DNA from: Clostridium septicum
Lineage (GTDB): Bacteria > Bacillota > Clostridia > Clostridiales > Clostridiaceae
DNA length: 64,000 bases
Direction of reading: 5' to 3'
NCBI RefSeq assembly: GCF_003606265.1
Contig: NZ_CP023671.1
Span: 2,108,001 to 2,172,000 of the forward strand
Made by a program: the position numbers and the translations under genes
In this document: piece after piece, positions 7,964 through 18,679 of the stretch
Layout of the letters: the number at the start of each line of letters is the position of its first letter
Position numbering within the stretch: position 1 is the first letter of the stretch
Notes under the pieces: generated by a model
Seen by the model: the letters and a program-made list of their open reading frames with translations, nothing else
What the model was told of the DNA's origin: nothing
Database searches by the model: none

Positions 7964-8743
7964 ATGAATATAGTGGTTTGTTTAAAACAAGTTCCAGATA
8001 CAACAGCTGTAAAAATTGATCCAAAAACAGGAACACTTATAAGAGATGGGGTTCCTTCAATAATAAATCCAGAGGACAAGCATGCTTTAGAAGCTGCATT
8101 AAGAATAAAAGAAACATCAGGAGCTAACGTTACTGTAATAAGTATGGGACCTCCACAAGCTCAATCAGCATTAAGAGAAGCTTTATGTATGGGAGCAGAT
8201 GAAGCAATACTTATTACTGATAGAGCGTTTGCAGGAGCTGATACCCTTGCAACTTCAAAAGCTTTAGCAGGAGCTTTAAAGAGATTAGAATATGATGTAG
8301 TATTTGCGGGAAGACAAGCTATTGATGGAGATACTGCACAAGTAGGACCAGAAATTGCTGAACATTTACACATACCTCAAGTAACTTACGTTCAAGATGT
8401 AAAGGTTGAAAATGATGGGTTATTAATAAATAGAGCTTTAGAAGATGGATATGAATTAATAAAAGTTCAAACACCAGTACTTTTAACAGCTATAAAAGAA
8501 TTAAATGAACCAAGATATATGAATGTTGAATATATCTTCAATACAGCTAATAAAGAAATTAAAATTTGGTCAGCTGATGATATAGAAGTAAATAAAGCTG
8601 AATTAGGTCTTAAGGGATCACCTACAAAGGTTAAGAAATCAATGACAAAAGAAACTAAGGGTGCAGGAGAAGTAGTAAAAGAAACTGCTCCAGAAGCTGT
8701 AAAATATGTGTTAGGAAAATTAAAGGAAAAACACTACATCTAA
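7964..8743 (+). CDS. etfB: Electron transfer flavoprotein beta subunit
   Basis: A 259-aa adenine-nucleotide alpha-hydrolase-like protein starting MNIVVCLKQVPDT, the usual EtfB N-terminus. AGRQAIDGDTAQVGPEIA is the nucleotide-binding segment that in bifurcating Etf holds the extra FAD. RBS GGGGGAGG. It pairs with etfA 21 bp downstream and serves the butyryl-CoA dehydrogenase just upstream. The Lys-rich segment near residues 220-235 is common in clostridial EtfB. Confidence 0.94.
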   Translation: MNIVVCLKQVPDTTAVKIDPKTGTLIRDGVPSIINPEDKHALEAALRIKETSGANVTVISMGPPQAQSALREALCMGADEAILITDRAFAGADTLATSKALAGALKRLEYDVVFAGRQAIDGDTAQVGPEIAEHLHIPQVTYVQDVKVENDGLLINRALEDGYELIKVQTPVLLTAIKELNEPRYMNVEYIFNTANKEIKIWSADDIEVNKAELGLKGSPTKVKKSMTKETKGAGEVVKETAPEAVKYVLGKLKEKHYI

Positions 8744-8764
8744 GATATATGGGAGGTAAGGAAG

Positions 8765-9772
8765 ATGAATATAGCAGACTACAGAGGCGTTTGGGTATTT
8801 GCTGAACAAAGAGGAGGAGAGCTTCAAAAGGTTTCTCTTGAATTGCTTGGTGAAGGTAGAAAGATTGCAGATAAATTAGGAGTTAAATTAACAGCTCTTA
8901 TTTTAGGAGATAAAGTAAAAGGTTTAGCAGAAACTTTAGGTAGACATGGAGCTGATGAAGTTCTAGTAGCTGAACATGAACTATTAAAAAATTATACAAC
9001 TGATGGATATACTAAAGTTATTTGTGACTTAGCTAGTGAAAGAAAACCTGGAATATTATTTATAGGTGCTACTTTTATAGGTAGAGATTTAGGACCAAGA
9101 GTTGCAGCTAGATTATCAACAGGGTTAACAGCTGACTGTACAGGATTAGATGTAGAAGTTGAAAATGGAGATTTATTAGCTACAAGACCAGCCTTTGGTG
9201 GTAACTTAATGGCAACTATTGCATGTCCAGATCATAGACCACAAATGGCTACAGTAAGACCTGGAGTATTCTCAAAACTTGGTGATGAAGCAAGAGATTT
9301 TAAAATTGAAGAAGTTGCAGTTAAATTAGAAGAAAAAGATATAAGAACTAAGATAGTAGAAATTATTAAGGAAACTAAGGATATTGTAGATATAAGTGAA
9401 GCCAACTTTATCATAGCTGGTGGTAGAGGTGTAGGATCAAAAGAAAACTTTAAATTGCTTGAAGGACTTGCAGAAGTTTTAGGCGGAACAGTAGCAGGAT
9501 CAAGAGCAGCAGTAGATAATAAGTGGATAGATAAAGATTATCAAGTTGGTCAAACAGGTAAAACAGTAAGACCAAATATTTATATAGCATGTGGTATTTC
9601 AGGAGCAATACAACACGTTGCAGGTATGCAAGAGTCAGATATGATTATAGCAATAAATAAAGATGAAACTGCTCCAATTATGAAGGTAGCAGATTATGCT
9701 ATAGTTGGGGATCTTAATAAAGTAATTCCTGAAATGACTGCTCAATTAAATGCAATGAAAGAAGCAGAGTAA
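8765..9772 (+). CDS. etfA: Electron transfer flavoprotein alpha subunit
   Basis: A 335-aa EtfA. The N-terminal domain is followed by the C-terminal FAD domain with AGGRGVGSKENF, GSRAAVDNKWI, VGQTGKTVRPNIYIACGISG and INKDETAPIM, all in family order. It completes the Etf heterodimer feeding butyryl-CoA dehydrogenase. RBS GGGAGG. A 115-bp gap with a stem-loop follows before hbd. Confidence 0.95.
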   Translation: MNIADYRGVWVFAEQRGGELQKVSLELLGEGRKIADKLGVKLTALILGDKVKGLAETLGRHGADEVLVAEHELLKNYTTDGYTKVICDLASERKPGILFIGATFIGRDLGPRVAARLSTGLTADCTGLDVEVENGDLLATRPAFGGNLMATIACPDHRPQMATVRPGVFSKLGDEARDFKIEEVAVKLEEKDIRTKIVEIIKETKDIVDISEANFIIAGGRGVGSKENFKLLEGLAEVLGGTVAGSRAAVDNKWIDKDYQVGQTGKTVRPNIYIACGISGAIQHVAGMQESDMIIAINKDETAPIMKVADYAIVGDLNKVIPEMTAQLNAMKEAE

Positions 9773-9796
9773 GAATCTAATTAGGTATAAATTATT

Positions 9797-9831
9797 AATG
9801 AAAATAATTAAATAATGTATTTATTTTCATT
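9797..9831 (+). promoter_or_regulatory. Intercistronic stem-loop between etfA and hbd
   Basis: AATGAAAATAA (9797-9807) pairs perfectly with TTATTTTCATT (9821-9831). There is no T run, so it is more likely an mRNA stability or processing element than a terminator. Confidence 0.45.
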
Positions 9832-9886
9832 CATTAGACATATAGGGTATAAAACAATAATGTGAATTTTTAGGAGGTAAGTTGAT

Positions 9887-10735
9887 ATGGAAAAGATTTT
9901 TGTAATTGGTGCAGGTACTATGGGAGCTGGAATAGTTCAAGCTTTTGCGCAAAAGGGTCATGAAGTTATAGTTAGAGATATAAAGGATGAATTTGTTGAA
10001 AGAGGAATAGCAGGAATCAATAAGGGACTTAGCAAAAAAGTTGCTAAAGGAAAAATGACTGAAGAAGATAAGGAAGCTATACTTTCAAGAATTACAGGAA
10101 CAACTGATATGAAGTTAGCAGAAGACTGTGATTTAGTTATAGAAGCAGCTGTTGAAAATATGCAAATTAAGAAGCAAATATTTGCTGAATTAGATGAAAT
10201 ATGTAAAGAATCAACAATTTTAGCTTCAAATACATCATCATTATCAATAACAGAAGTTGCTTCAGCTACAAAGAGAGCTGACAAGGTTATTGGAATGCAT
10301 TTCTTTAACCCAGCTCCAGTAATGAAATTAGTTGAGATTATTAGAGGGATGGCAACTTCACAAGAAACTTTTGATACAGTTAAAGAATTATCAGTAGCTA
10401 TTGGTAAGGAACCAGTAGAAGTAGCAGAAGCTCCAGGATTTGTAGTTAATAGAATACTTATTCCAATGATTAATGAAGCTACTTTTATTCTTGAAGAAGG
10501 AATTGCATCAGTTGAAGATATTGATACTGCTATGAAATATGGTGCTAACCACCCAATGGGACCTTTAGCTTTAGGAGATCTTATTGGATTAGATGTTTGC
10601 CTAGCTATAATGGATGTTTTATATAATGAAACAGGAGATAATAAATATAGAGCAAGTAGCCTTTTAAGAAAGTATGTTAGAGCTGGATGGTTAGGTAGAA
10701 AATCAGGAAAAGGATTCTACGATTATAGTAGATAA
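9887..10735 (+). CDS. hbd: 3-hydroxybutyryl-CoA dehydrogenase
   Basis: A 282-aa NAD(P)-dependent enzyme that reduces acetoacetyl-CoA to 3-hydroxybutyryl-CoA, the step before Crt. The N-terminal dinucleotide fold starts [12 protein letters not shown]; the catalytic His lies in [24 protein letters not shown] and [16 protein letters not shown] belong to the dimerising C-terminal domain. Normal length. RBS TAGGAGG. It is the last gene of the operon and is followed by a strong terminator. No thiolase gene is present nearby. Confidence 0.95.
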   Translation: MEKIFVIGAGTMGAGIVQAFAQKGHEVIVRDIKDEFVERGIAGINKGLSKKVAKGKMTEEDKEAILSRITGTTDMKLAEDCDLVIEAAVENMQIKKQIFAELDEICKESTILASNTSSLSITEVASATKRADKVIGMHFFNPAPVMKLVEIIRGMATSQETFDTVKELSVAIGKEPVEVAEAPGFVVNRILIPMINEATFILEEGIASVEDIDTAMKYGANHPMGPLALGDLIGLDVCLAIMDVLYNETGDNKYRASSLLRKYVRAGWLGRKSGKGFYDYSR

Positions 10736-10751
10736 TAATTTATATAGTATA

Positions 10752-10790
10752 AAAATAAGAGGTTCTTATTTAAGAATCTCTTATTTTTGT
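10752..10790 (+). terminator. Terminator of the crt-hbd operon
   Basis: A 16-bp stem 10752-10767/10772-10787 with one G-U pair and a four-base loop, ending in T-rich sequence. Confidence 0.9.
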
Positions 10791-10855
10791 TATAATTTAT
10801 TAAAGCTAAAGTCTTAATATGATATAATTTTAAAATATAAGATAAGAGGTGAATT

Positions 10856-11287
10856 ATGTTAGTAGAAAAGACTAGAGAGTTATATGATAAAAAGTATGAT
10901 TTAAATTGTGCAGAGTGTATATTAAAAGCAGCTAATGAATGTTATGACTTAAATTTATCTAATCAAACTATAAAAGCTATGGCAGCCTTTGGGGGAGGGA
11001 TGGCTATAGAAAGTGTTTGTGGGGGTGCAACTGGAGCTATAGCTGCTATTGGAATAATGTTTACTGAGGAAAGAGGACATAAGAGTCCACATGTAAAAAT
11101 AATGACTTCAGAATTTATGAATATGTTCAAGGATAATTTAGGAACTTTAAATTGTGATGAGCTAAAATTAAAATACAGAGAAAATGAAGATGATAGATGC
11201 CTGTATATGATGTTAGTAGCAGCAAAAACATTAGAGCAAGTGGTAGAAAAATATAAAAATGAATATGAAATAATAAGGTGTAAGTAG
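10856..11287 (+). CDS. C_GCAxxG_C_C family putative redox protein
   Basis: A 143-aa protein with the family Cys pattern: CAEC near residue 19-22, VCGGATGAIAAIG around 57-69, and later isolated Cys residues at about 100 and 115. The conserved spacing suggests a redox-active or metal-binding role, but no member of the family has a function I can state. No signal peptide. RBS AGAGGTG. It is a single gene between the hbd terminator and the DNA glycosylase gene. Confidence 0.75.
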   Translation: MLVEKTRELYDKKYDLNCAECILKAANECYDLNLSNQTIKAMAAFGGGMAIESVCGGATGAIAAIGIMFTEERGHKSPHVKIMTSEFMNMFKDNLGTLNCDELKLKYRENEDDRCLYMMLVAAKTLEQVVEKYKNEYEIIRCK

Positions 11288-11376
11288 TTTTTATATAATT
11301 TGCTTATTTTAGTGTGGTATAGTTTGTTTATTTTGTGGGATAATTAATGTATTGACATAATACATGAGGTGAAAAT

Positions 11377-12321
11377 ATGGATTTTAAAGAAGCTATTTTT
11401 GAAGAAAATAAAGTTATACTAAAAGGAATAAAGAATTTTAATATAAAACAAATTTTAGAATGTGGTCAATGTTTTAGGTGGGACAAAATAACAGATAATA
11501 ATTATATTATTATAGCTTTTGGGAAGGTTATAGAAGTATATCAAAATAATGACGAAGTGATAATTTTAAATTCAGCTAAAGAAGATTTTGAGAATATATG
11601 GATTAAGTATTTTGATTTAGAACGAGATTATGGATATATAAAATCGGAGTTAGCTAAGGATGAAATATTGAGGAAAAGTGTTGAGTTTGGATATGGAATT
11701 AGAATATTAAATCAAGATCCATTTGAGATGTTAATAAGTTTTATAATATCTGCTAGAAATAGTATTCCTTCAATTAAAAAAACTGTAAAAAAGATTTGTG
11801 AAAAATGGGGAAATAAAGTTATTTATAAGAATGAAGAATACTATACATTTCCTACACCTAAAGAAATTAAAGGTGCAACTTTAGATGAGATACAAACTAC
11901 AGGTGCTTCTTTTAGAAGTAAATACATAGTAAATACTATAGAAAGAGTTAATGAAGCTATAGAAATAAAAGAAGATATTAAGGTTAATCCAGATAAGTAT
12001 TTAGATAATCCGGAAATATTAGATTATGATTTAGAATACATAACAAATTTAAGTGATGATGAATGTCATATAGCATTACAAAAATTTATGGGAGTTGGAG
12101 CAAAAGTCGCAGATTGTATAATGTTATTTTCAATGGCTAAGCATTCAGCATTTCCAGTAGATGTATGGGTAAAAAGGGCTATGATTCATTTTTATGTTGC
12201 CCCGGATGTCTCATTAAATAAAATGAGGATATTTGCAAGAGATAAATTCGGAGCATTGTCAGGTATGGCACAGCAATATTTATTCTATTATGCTAGGGAA
12301 AACAAGATAAATATAGATTAG
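11377..12321 (+). CDS. 8-oxoguanine DNA glycosylase
   Basis: A 314-aa base-excision repair enzyme of the OGG1/HhH-GPD superfamily. The N-terminal domain contains LECGQCFRW, typical of OGG. The helix-hairpin-helix GVGAKVADCIMLFSM contains the catalytic Lys and PVDVWV the catalytic Asp. It likely excises 8-oxoG opposite C and has lyase activity. RBS GAGGTG. It stands alone with its own terminator. Confidence 0.88.
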   Translation: MDFKEAIFEENKVILKGIKNFNIKQILECGQCFRWDKITDNNYIIIAFGKVIEVYQNNDEVIILNSAKEDFENIWIKYFDLERDYGYIKSELAKDEILRKSVEFGYGIRILNQDPFEMLISFIISARNSIPSIKKTVKKICEKWGNKVIYKNEEYYTFPTPKEIKGATLDEIQTTGASFRSKYIVNTIERVNEAIEIKEDIKVNPDKYLDNPEILDYDLEYITNLSDDECHIALQKFMGVGAKVADCIMLFSMAKHSAFPVDVWVKRAMIHFYVAPDVSLNKMRIFARDKFGALSGMAQQYLFYYARENKINID

Positions 12322-12322
12322 A

Positions 12323-12348
12323 AAAACAGCTTAATAAGCTGTTTTTTA
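12323..12348 (+). terminator. Terminator after ogg-like gene
   Basis: AAAACAGCTT (12323-12332) pairs with AAGCTGTTTT (12336-12345), followed by T residues. Confidence 0.88.
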
Positions 12349-12464
12349 TTTATATAAAGAAATGACTTTTATCTGTAAATATTATGAATTTGTCCCGAAA
12401 AACATATACAAATTTATTAATAAATAGTATAGAATATAATGTATAGATAAATATAATTTTTTTT

Positions 12465-12478
12465 TGAAAAGGTTTTCT
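12465..12478 (+). promoter_or_regulatory. Possible CcpA cre site
   Basis: TGAAAAGGTTTTCT resembles the cre consensus with two mismatches. It lies just after a TATAAT (12435-12440 or 12452-12457) and before the kinase gene, where CcpA binding would repress. Confidence 0.35.
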
Positions 12479-12518
12479 AGAATTATAGAATATTTTATGG
12501 TAAATTAAGGAGGATTTT

Positions 12519-13475
12519 ATGTATTACTTAGGAATTGATGGTGGGGGAACAAAAACAAGATATATACTTATAAATGACAAGCTAGAAAAAGTTGGTGATT
12601 GTGAAAGTGGGACAATTCACATTCATCAAGTTGGAGTTGATGGAATAAAAAAAGAATTAAAAGAAAACATTTCTAAGTTATGTTCTAATATAAATATTGA
12701 TCCAAAGGATATTTCTTTTGCCTTTGCGGGTGTACCAGGATATGGTGAAAGCTTAGAAGATAAAGTTAAAATCGATAAGGCTATTAATGAGGTTATGGAG
12801 TGTCCTTATATGATAGATAATGATGCTGTTAATGGATGGGCAGCTGGAACAGCTTGTAAACCAGGGATTAATATGGTTGCAGGTACAGGAAGTATAGCTT
12901 ATGGAAGAAATAGTAAAGGAAAGTTAGCTAGATGTGGAGGGTTTGGCCCTGGAATTGGTGATGATGGAAGTGCTTATTGGATTGGCTTAAGGACAATAAA
13001 TGAATATACAAAACAAAAAGATGGTAGAAAAGAAAAAACTGCTTTAGTGGATGTTTTGGAAAAAGAATATAATATTTCATATGATTATGAAATTGTTGAT
13101 ATAGTATTTAATAGATTGGAGAGAGATAGAACTAAGCTTGCAGGGTTTTCAAAAATATGTTTTTTAGCAGCTGAAAAGGGGTGCCCTGTAGCTGTGAAAA
13201 TTTTTGAGGATGTAGCGGAGGAATTGTTTAAACATATAAATTCATTGTCTAAAACTTTAGGGTTTGATGGAAAGTTTGTTGTTTCATATACAGGTGGCGT
13301 ATTTAAGGCTGGTAAGTATGTTTTAGAGCCATTAAAGAAAAGAGTTTTGGAAGCAGGACTTGATTGTATAATACAAGAGCCTGAATTAGATCCTTGGAAT
13401 GGAGCCGCATTATTAGCGTATAACTTAGCTGGAAATGAAGTTCCTTCAAATATAAAAGAAATTATGTGTGATTAA
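12519..13475 (+). CDS. BadF/BadG/BcrA/BcrD-type ATPase, probable amino-sugar kinase
   Basis: A 318-aa ASKHA-fold kinase like N-acetylglucosamine kinases. YLGIDGGGTKTR is the phosphate-1 loop, DNDAVNGWAAG the phosphate-2 segment, and AGTGSIAYGR with GGFGPGIGDDGSAYWIG the substrate and nucleotide signature. A dehydratase-activase role is unlikely because the Fe-S cysteines of that subgroup are absent. RBS AAGGAGG. It precedes the aga-like operon on the same strand but is separated by a terminator, so it may phosphorylate GlcNAc or GalNAc; the substrate is inference. Confidence 0.75.
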   Translation: MYYLGIDGGGTKTRYILINDKLEKVGDCESGTIHIHQVGVDGIKKELKENISKLCSNINIDPKDISFAFAGVPGYGESLEDKVKIDKAINEVMECPYMIDNDAVNGWAAGTACKPGINMVAGTGSIAYGRNSKGKLARCGGFGPGIGDDGSAYWIGLRTINEYTKQKDGRKEKTALVDVLEKEYNISYDYEIVDIVFNRLERDRTKLAGFSKICFLAAEKGCPVAVKIFEDVAEELFKHINSLSKTLGFDGKFVVSYTGGVFKAGKYVLEPLKKRVLEAGLDCIIQEPELDPWNGAALLAYNLAGNEVPSNIKEIMCD

Positions 13476-13486
13476 TTTTATATTCC

Positions 13487-13522
13487 AAAGTCACTTATCT
13501 ATTTTGAAGGTAAGTGGTTTTT
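13487..13522 (+). terminator. Terminator after the sugar kinase
   Basis: Arms 13487-13499 and 13509-13520 pair with a few G-U pairs; T-rich tail. Confidence 0.7.
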
Positions 13523-13662
13523 AATATATAAATCTTATTTGATTATGTTAATACTATTTACAATAGTATTTGGTATATTAGGTAAATTAATAGGAATATT
13601 ATAGATAATTTAGACCTATACTTAGGTAATACTAGGTATAGGTTTTAAATTTGAAAAATATT

Positions 13663-13688
13663 AACTGGTAATGATGTTATTTCAACTT
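13663..13688 (+). promoter_or_regulatory. Candidate GntR operator before the regulator gene
   Basis: AACTGGTAATGATGTTAT shares its left half with the clear operator at 14535. It lies upstream of a TATAAT at 13725-13730, consistent with autoregulation. Confidence 0.45.
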
Positions 13689-13760
13689 TCTGTAAAAATT
13701 AGTGGAAATTAAATATATTTATGATATAATTGTGGTATAAAACAATGAGGTGGTAGTTAA

Positions 13761-14498
13761 ATGGAATTTATAGATAAGAATTCAAGAACTCCATTGTATT
13801 TGCAATTAATGGATATACTTATAGAAAATATCGAAAAAAAATTAGAAGAGCATCAGCAAATTCTTTCGGAAAGAGAAATATGTGAAAGATATGATGTTAG
13901 CAGAACAACTGTAAGACAAGCTTTAGATGAACTTGAGAGAGATGGATACATATACAAGATTCATGGTAAAGGTACTTTTGTATCTCCTAAAAGATTGAAT
14001 CAAGATTTAGTATCGTTTTATTCTTTTACAGAGGAAATGAAAAAGATAGGTAAAGAACCTACTTCAGAGGTTATTGGGTTTGAAATAACGCATTCAGGAG
14101 AAAAATTATCACGTAAATTTAAAATTCAAGAAAAGGATCTTGTATATAAAATTACGAGAATAAGAAAAGCAGATAATATTCCAATGATGTATGAGGTAAC
14201 GTATTTACCATTCGATAGATTCGAGGGGTTATCCAAAAAATATTTAGAAGAGTCTCCTATGTATGAAGTATTGATAAGTAAATTTTCAGCTAAGTTAACA
14301 TCTGCTGAGGAATACTTTGAACCTATACTTACTAATAAACTAGAGAGTATATATTTAGAAATTGATGAAGGTTCACCGAGTTTGAAAATTGAAAGATTTA
14401 CTTATGAAAATACTAATCTAATAGAGTACACAGTTGGTGTTGCAAGAGGGGACAAGTTTAAATATAGAGTTCAATTAAACAACAATTTAGTAAAATAA
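13761..14498 (+). CDS. GntR/HutC-family regulator of the aga-like operon
   Basis: A 245-aa regulator. The N-terminal winged helix has the GntR pattern RTPLYLQLMDIL, LSEREICERYDVSRTTVRQALDELERDGYI and GKGTFV. The C-terminal UTRA-type ligand domain (from about residue 85) contains MMYEVTYLP and the EYFEP segment. By position it likely controls the five downstream genes in response to a phosphorylated amino sugar. RBS GAGGTGG. Operator-like inverted repeats lie both before and after it. Confidence 0.85.
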   Translation: MEFIDKNSRTPLYLQLMDILIENIEKKLEEHQQILSEREICERYDVSRTTVRQALDELERDGYIYKIHGKGTFVSPKRLNQDLVSFYSFTEEMKKIGKEPTSEVIGFEITHSGEKLSRKFKIQEKDLVYKITRIRKADNIPMMYEVTYLPFDRFEGLSKKYLEESPMYEVLISKFSAKLTSAEEYFEPILTNKLESIYLEIDEGSPSLKIERFTYENTNLIEYTVGVARGDKFKYRVQLNNNLVK

Positions 14499-14534
14499 TA
14501 AAATTAAAAATAAAAATAAAAAAATTTTTAAAAC

Positions 14535-14560
14535 AACTGGTAATGACGACGTTATCAGTT
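14535..14560 (+). promoter_or_regulatory. GntR-type operator before agaS
   Basis: AACTGGTAA and TTATCAGTT flank a GACG-centred core and form an imperfect 26-bp palindrome ending three bases before the agaS ribosome binding site. It could block transcription or read-through from the regulator gene. Confidence 0.6.
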
Positions 14561-14575
14561 TTGGGAGGTATTTAA

Positions 14576-15739
14576 ATGTTTTTTGGTCTGACAAAAGAGA
14601 GATTACAGGAATTAGGATCAACATTTACAGCAACAGAAATTAGACAACAGCCTAAAATGTGGGAAGAAACTTATAAAATAGTAAATGAAAATAAAGAAGA
14701 GATAAAAAAATTTTTAAGAAATAACTTGAAATCTAATACAAGAGTTGTATTAACAGGAGCTGGAACTTCAGATTATGTAGGTGATACTATATACCTATAT
14801 TTAGCTAAAAAGCTTAATTTAAGAGTAGAAGCAATAGCAACAACTGATTTAGTATCAAATCCTCATGAGTTTGTAGAAGAAGATACACCTACTATTCTAG
14901 TATCATATGCAAGATCAGGAAATAGTCCAGAAAGTGTTGGTGCATATGATATATTTGCGAAAAACATTAAAGATATATCACAACTGGTAATTACGTGTAA
15001 TAAAGATGGACAACTTGCTAAGAAGGCTCATGGAAGTGAAAAAAATCTTTGTTTACTTATGCCAGAAGAATCGAATGATAAAAGTTTTGCAATGACAAGT
15101 TCATTTAGTTGTATGTTACTTGCATCTTTACTAGTTTTTGATATTGAAAATCTAGAAGAAAATAAAAAGTATGTTGATATAGTGGTAAGTCAAGGAAATT
15201 CTATTTTAGATAATAAATGGGAAGAAATAAAAGACTTAGTAGATTTAAATTGTGATAGAGTTGTTTATTTAGGTTCAGGAGCATTAAAAGGGCTATGTCA
15301 GGAAATGGCACTTAAAAACCTAGAGTTAACAAGTGGAAAAACAGTAACAGTTTATGAATCAGTATTAGGATTTAGACATGGTCCTAAATCAATAATAAAT
15401 GATAATACATTAGTAATATTTATGAATTCAATTAATGAATACACAAATCTTTATGATATGGATTTAATAAAAGAAATTCATGGAGATATAGGAAATCATA
15501 AATTGGCAGTTATAAGTTATAAGTCTAATGATGAACTAAATAATTTATGTGATAAATACTTAAACATTGACGGAAAAGATGTTCCAGAAATTTATACAGT
15601 ATTTAATTATATGTTATTTGGACAAATGTTTGGATTATTTAGTTCATTAAATTTAGGAATTTCACCAGATAATCCAAGACCAGATGGAACTGTTAATAGA
15701 GTAGTAAAAGGAGTAATTATACATCCATATAATAAATAA
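14576..15739 (+). CDS. agaS: SIS-domain sugar isomerase/deaminase AgaS
   Basis: A 387-aa protein with two SIS domains, normal length for AgaS. VVLTGAGTSDYVGD, VSYARSGNSPESVGA and the C-terminal ESVLGFRHGPKSI are the phosphosugar-binding motifs. AgaS converts galactosamine-6-phosphate to tagatose-6-phosphate in the aga pathway. RBS GGGAGG directly follows the operator. A glucosamine-6-P-type activity is possible, but the tagatose-bisphosphate aldolase genes downstream support the galactosamine route. Confidence 0.85.
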   Translation: MFFGLTKERLQELGSTFTATEIRQQPKMWEETYKIVNENKEEIKKFLRNNLKSNTRVVLTGAGTSDYVGDTIYLYLAKKLNLRVEAIATTDLVSNPHEFVEEDTPTILVSYARSGNSPESVGAYDIFAKNIKDISQLVITCNKDGQLAKKAHGSEKNLCLLMPEESNDKSFAMTSSFSCMLLASLLVFDIENLEENKKYVDIVVSQGNSILDNKWEEIKDLVDLNCDRVVYLGSGALKGLCQEMALKNLELTSGKTVTVYESVLGFRHGPKSIINDNTLVIFMNSINEYTNLYDMDLIKEIHGDIGNHKLAVISYKSNDELNNLCDKYLNIDGKDVPEIYTVFNYMLFGQMFGLFSSLNLGISPDNPRPDGTVNRVVKGVIIHPYNK

Positions 15740-15783
15740 AAATCAAAAGAGAATAACTTTATAAAAGGAGGTAATTCTCGATT

Positions 15784-17099
<1,316 letters not shown>

Positions 17100-17123
17100 T
17101 TTAAGTTTATGAGAGGTGATAGT

Positions 17124-18461
17124 ATGGTACATCCTATTAAGGAGATAGTAACTAAATATAAGCAGGGGGAGAATGTTGGTATTTTCTCAGTATGTTCTTC
17201 AAATAAATATGTTATAGAAGCTGCAATGGATAGATTGAGAAATATGGAAATGTATTTGCTAGTAGAATCTACAGCTAATCAAGTAGATCAATTTGGTGGC
17301 TATACAGGAATGAAACCTAAAGATTTTGTTAAATATATTCATAATTTAGCTGAAAAAAATAATTTTCCAATAGATAGGATTATTTTAGGTGGAGATCATT
17401 TAGGTCCGTTAACGTGGACTAAAATTGAACCAAGAGAAGCTATGGATAATGCTAAAACTCTAATTAGAGAATATGTTCTAGCAGGATTTACTAAAATTCA
17501 TATAGATACAAGTATGCCTCTTAGAGGAGATATTGAAAAAGGGATTTTTGATGATTATTTAATAGCTAACAGAGCATCTGTGTTATGTAAAGTAGCTGAG
17601 GAAGCATATTTAGAATTATTAGAAAAAGAAGAAAATGCAATACATCCTGTATATGTAATAGGTAGCGAAGTTCCTATTCCAGGAGGGGCTCAAGGTGAAG
17701 AAGAGGATGAAGGTGAAATATCAGTAACTAAAGTTGAAAGCTTTGTAAATACTATAGATACATTTAAAAATGCTTTTGAGAATTTTGGAGTTGGAGAAGC
17801 GTGGAAATATGTTATTGGAGTTGTTGTGCAACCCGGAGTAGAATTTGGAAGTGATCATGTGTGGGGATATAATAGAGAAGCGGCACAGAGATTGACAGAA
17901 GCTATACAAGAACACTCACAATTAGTATTTGAAGCACATTCAACTGATTATCAGACCCCTAAAGCTTTAAAGGAAATGGTTGAGGATGGATATATTATAT
18001 TAAAGGTGGGACCAGCATTAACTTTTGGATTTAGAGAAGGAGTTTTTGCTTTAAATTCTATAGAGAATGAATTGTTTAAGTACAATCCAGATATAGACCT
18101 ATCTAATTTTCAAGAAATACTTGAATTTAGTATGGTAAAGGAGCCGAAAGATTGGGAAAATCATTATTTAGGAACTAGTGAAAAAATAAAAATTGATAGG
18201 AAGTACAGTTTATCAGATAGATGTAGATACTATATGCCTAAAGAAGATGTTAATTTTGCTTTAGAAAAATTATTAAAGAATTTAAATGGTGTTCAAATTC
18301 CAATAACATTAGTAAGTCAATTTATGCATAATCAATATAAAAAAGTGAGAAATGGTGAGTTGGAACTTAATGCACAAAGTTTATTAAAAGATAGAATAGG
18401 TGAATATATAGATGATTATATATTTGCAACTGAAGAATCAAAAGTATTACAAAACGCATAA
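17124..18461 (+). CDS. kbaZ: Tagatose-1,6-bisphosphate aldolase, non-catalytic subunit
   Basis: A 445-aa GatZ/KbaZ protein that stabilises and activates the partner aldolase. Family segments: IFSVCSSN, FGGYTGMKPKDF, ILGGDHLGP, KIHIDTSM, VIGSEVPIPGG, VVQPGVEFG, EAHSTDYQTP and LKVGPALTFGFRE. I chose ATG 17124 because AGAGGTGAT precedes it; the earlier ATG at 17109 contains that site. Last gene of the operon, followed by a strong terminator. Confidence 0.88.
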   Translation: MVHPIKEIVTKYKQGENVGIFSVCSSNKYVIEAAMDRLRNMEMYLLVESTANQVDQFGGYTGMKPKDFVKYIHNLAEKNNFPIDRIILGGDHLGPLTWTKIEPREAMDNAKTLIREYVLAGFTKIHIDTSMPLRGDIEKGIFDDYLIANRASVLCKVAEEAYLELLEKEENAIHPVYVIGSEVPIPGGAQGEEEDEGEISVTKVESFVNTIDTFKNAFENFGVGEAWKYVIGVVVQPGVEFGSDHVWGYNREAAQRLTEAIQEHSQLVFEAHSTDYQTPKALKEMVEDGYIILKVGPALTFGFREGVFALNSIENELFKYNPDIDLSNFQEILEFSMVKEPKDWENHYLGTSEKIKIDRKYSLSDRCRYYMPKEDVNFALEKLLKNLNGVQIPITLVSQFMHNQYKKVRNGELELNAQSLLKDRIGEYIDDYIFATEESKVLQNA

Positions 18462-18483
18462 ATTATATTAAGTTTGTAAATTT

Positions 18484-18524
18484 ATAAACCCCTAAAAGCT
18501 TTTAGTCTCTAGGGGTTTATTTTT
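18484..18524 (+). terminator. Terminator of the aga-like operon
   Basis: ATAAACCCCTA (18484-18494) pairs perfectly with TAGGGGTTTAT (18510-18520); T tail. The loop contains an AAAAGCTTTT mini-stem. Confidence 0.9.
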
Positions 18525-18679
18525 ATGTTAATAGATAGATAAACTAAAGAATAATAATAGGATTTTATAAGTATTATTTATATAGAAAATAATTAAAAGT
18601 TAAAATTATAAACAAAATGTGAATTAATATTGATATAATATTATTGGGAAATTTTATGTTGGGAAGGGAGATTTTGTAT

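Noticed and set aside
14981..14995. Operator-like ACTGGTAATTACG inside agaS
   Set aside because: It is coding sequence without a palindromic partner; chance match.
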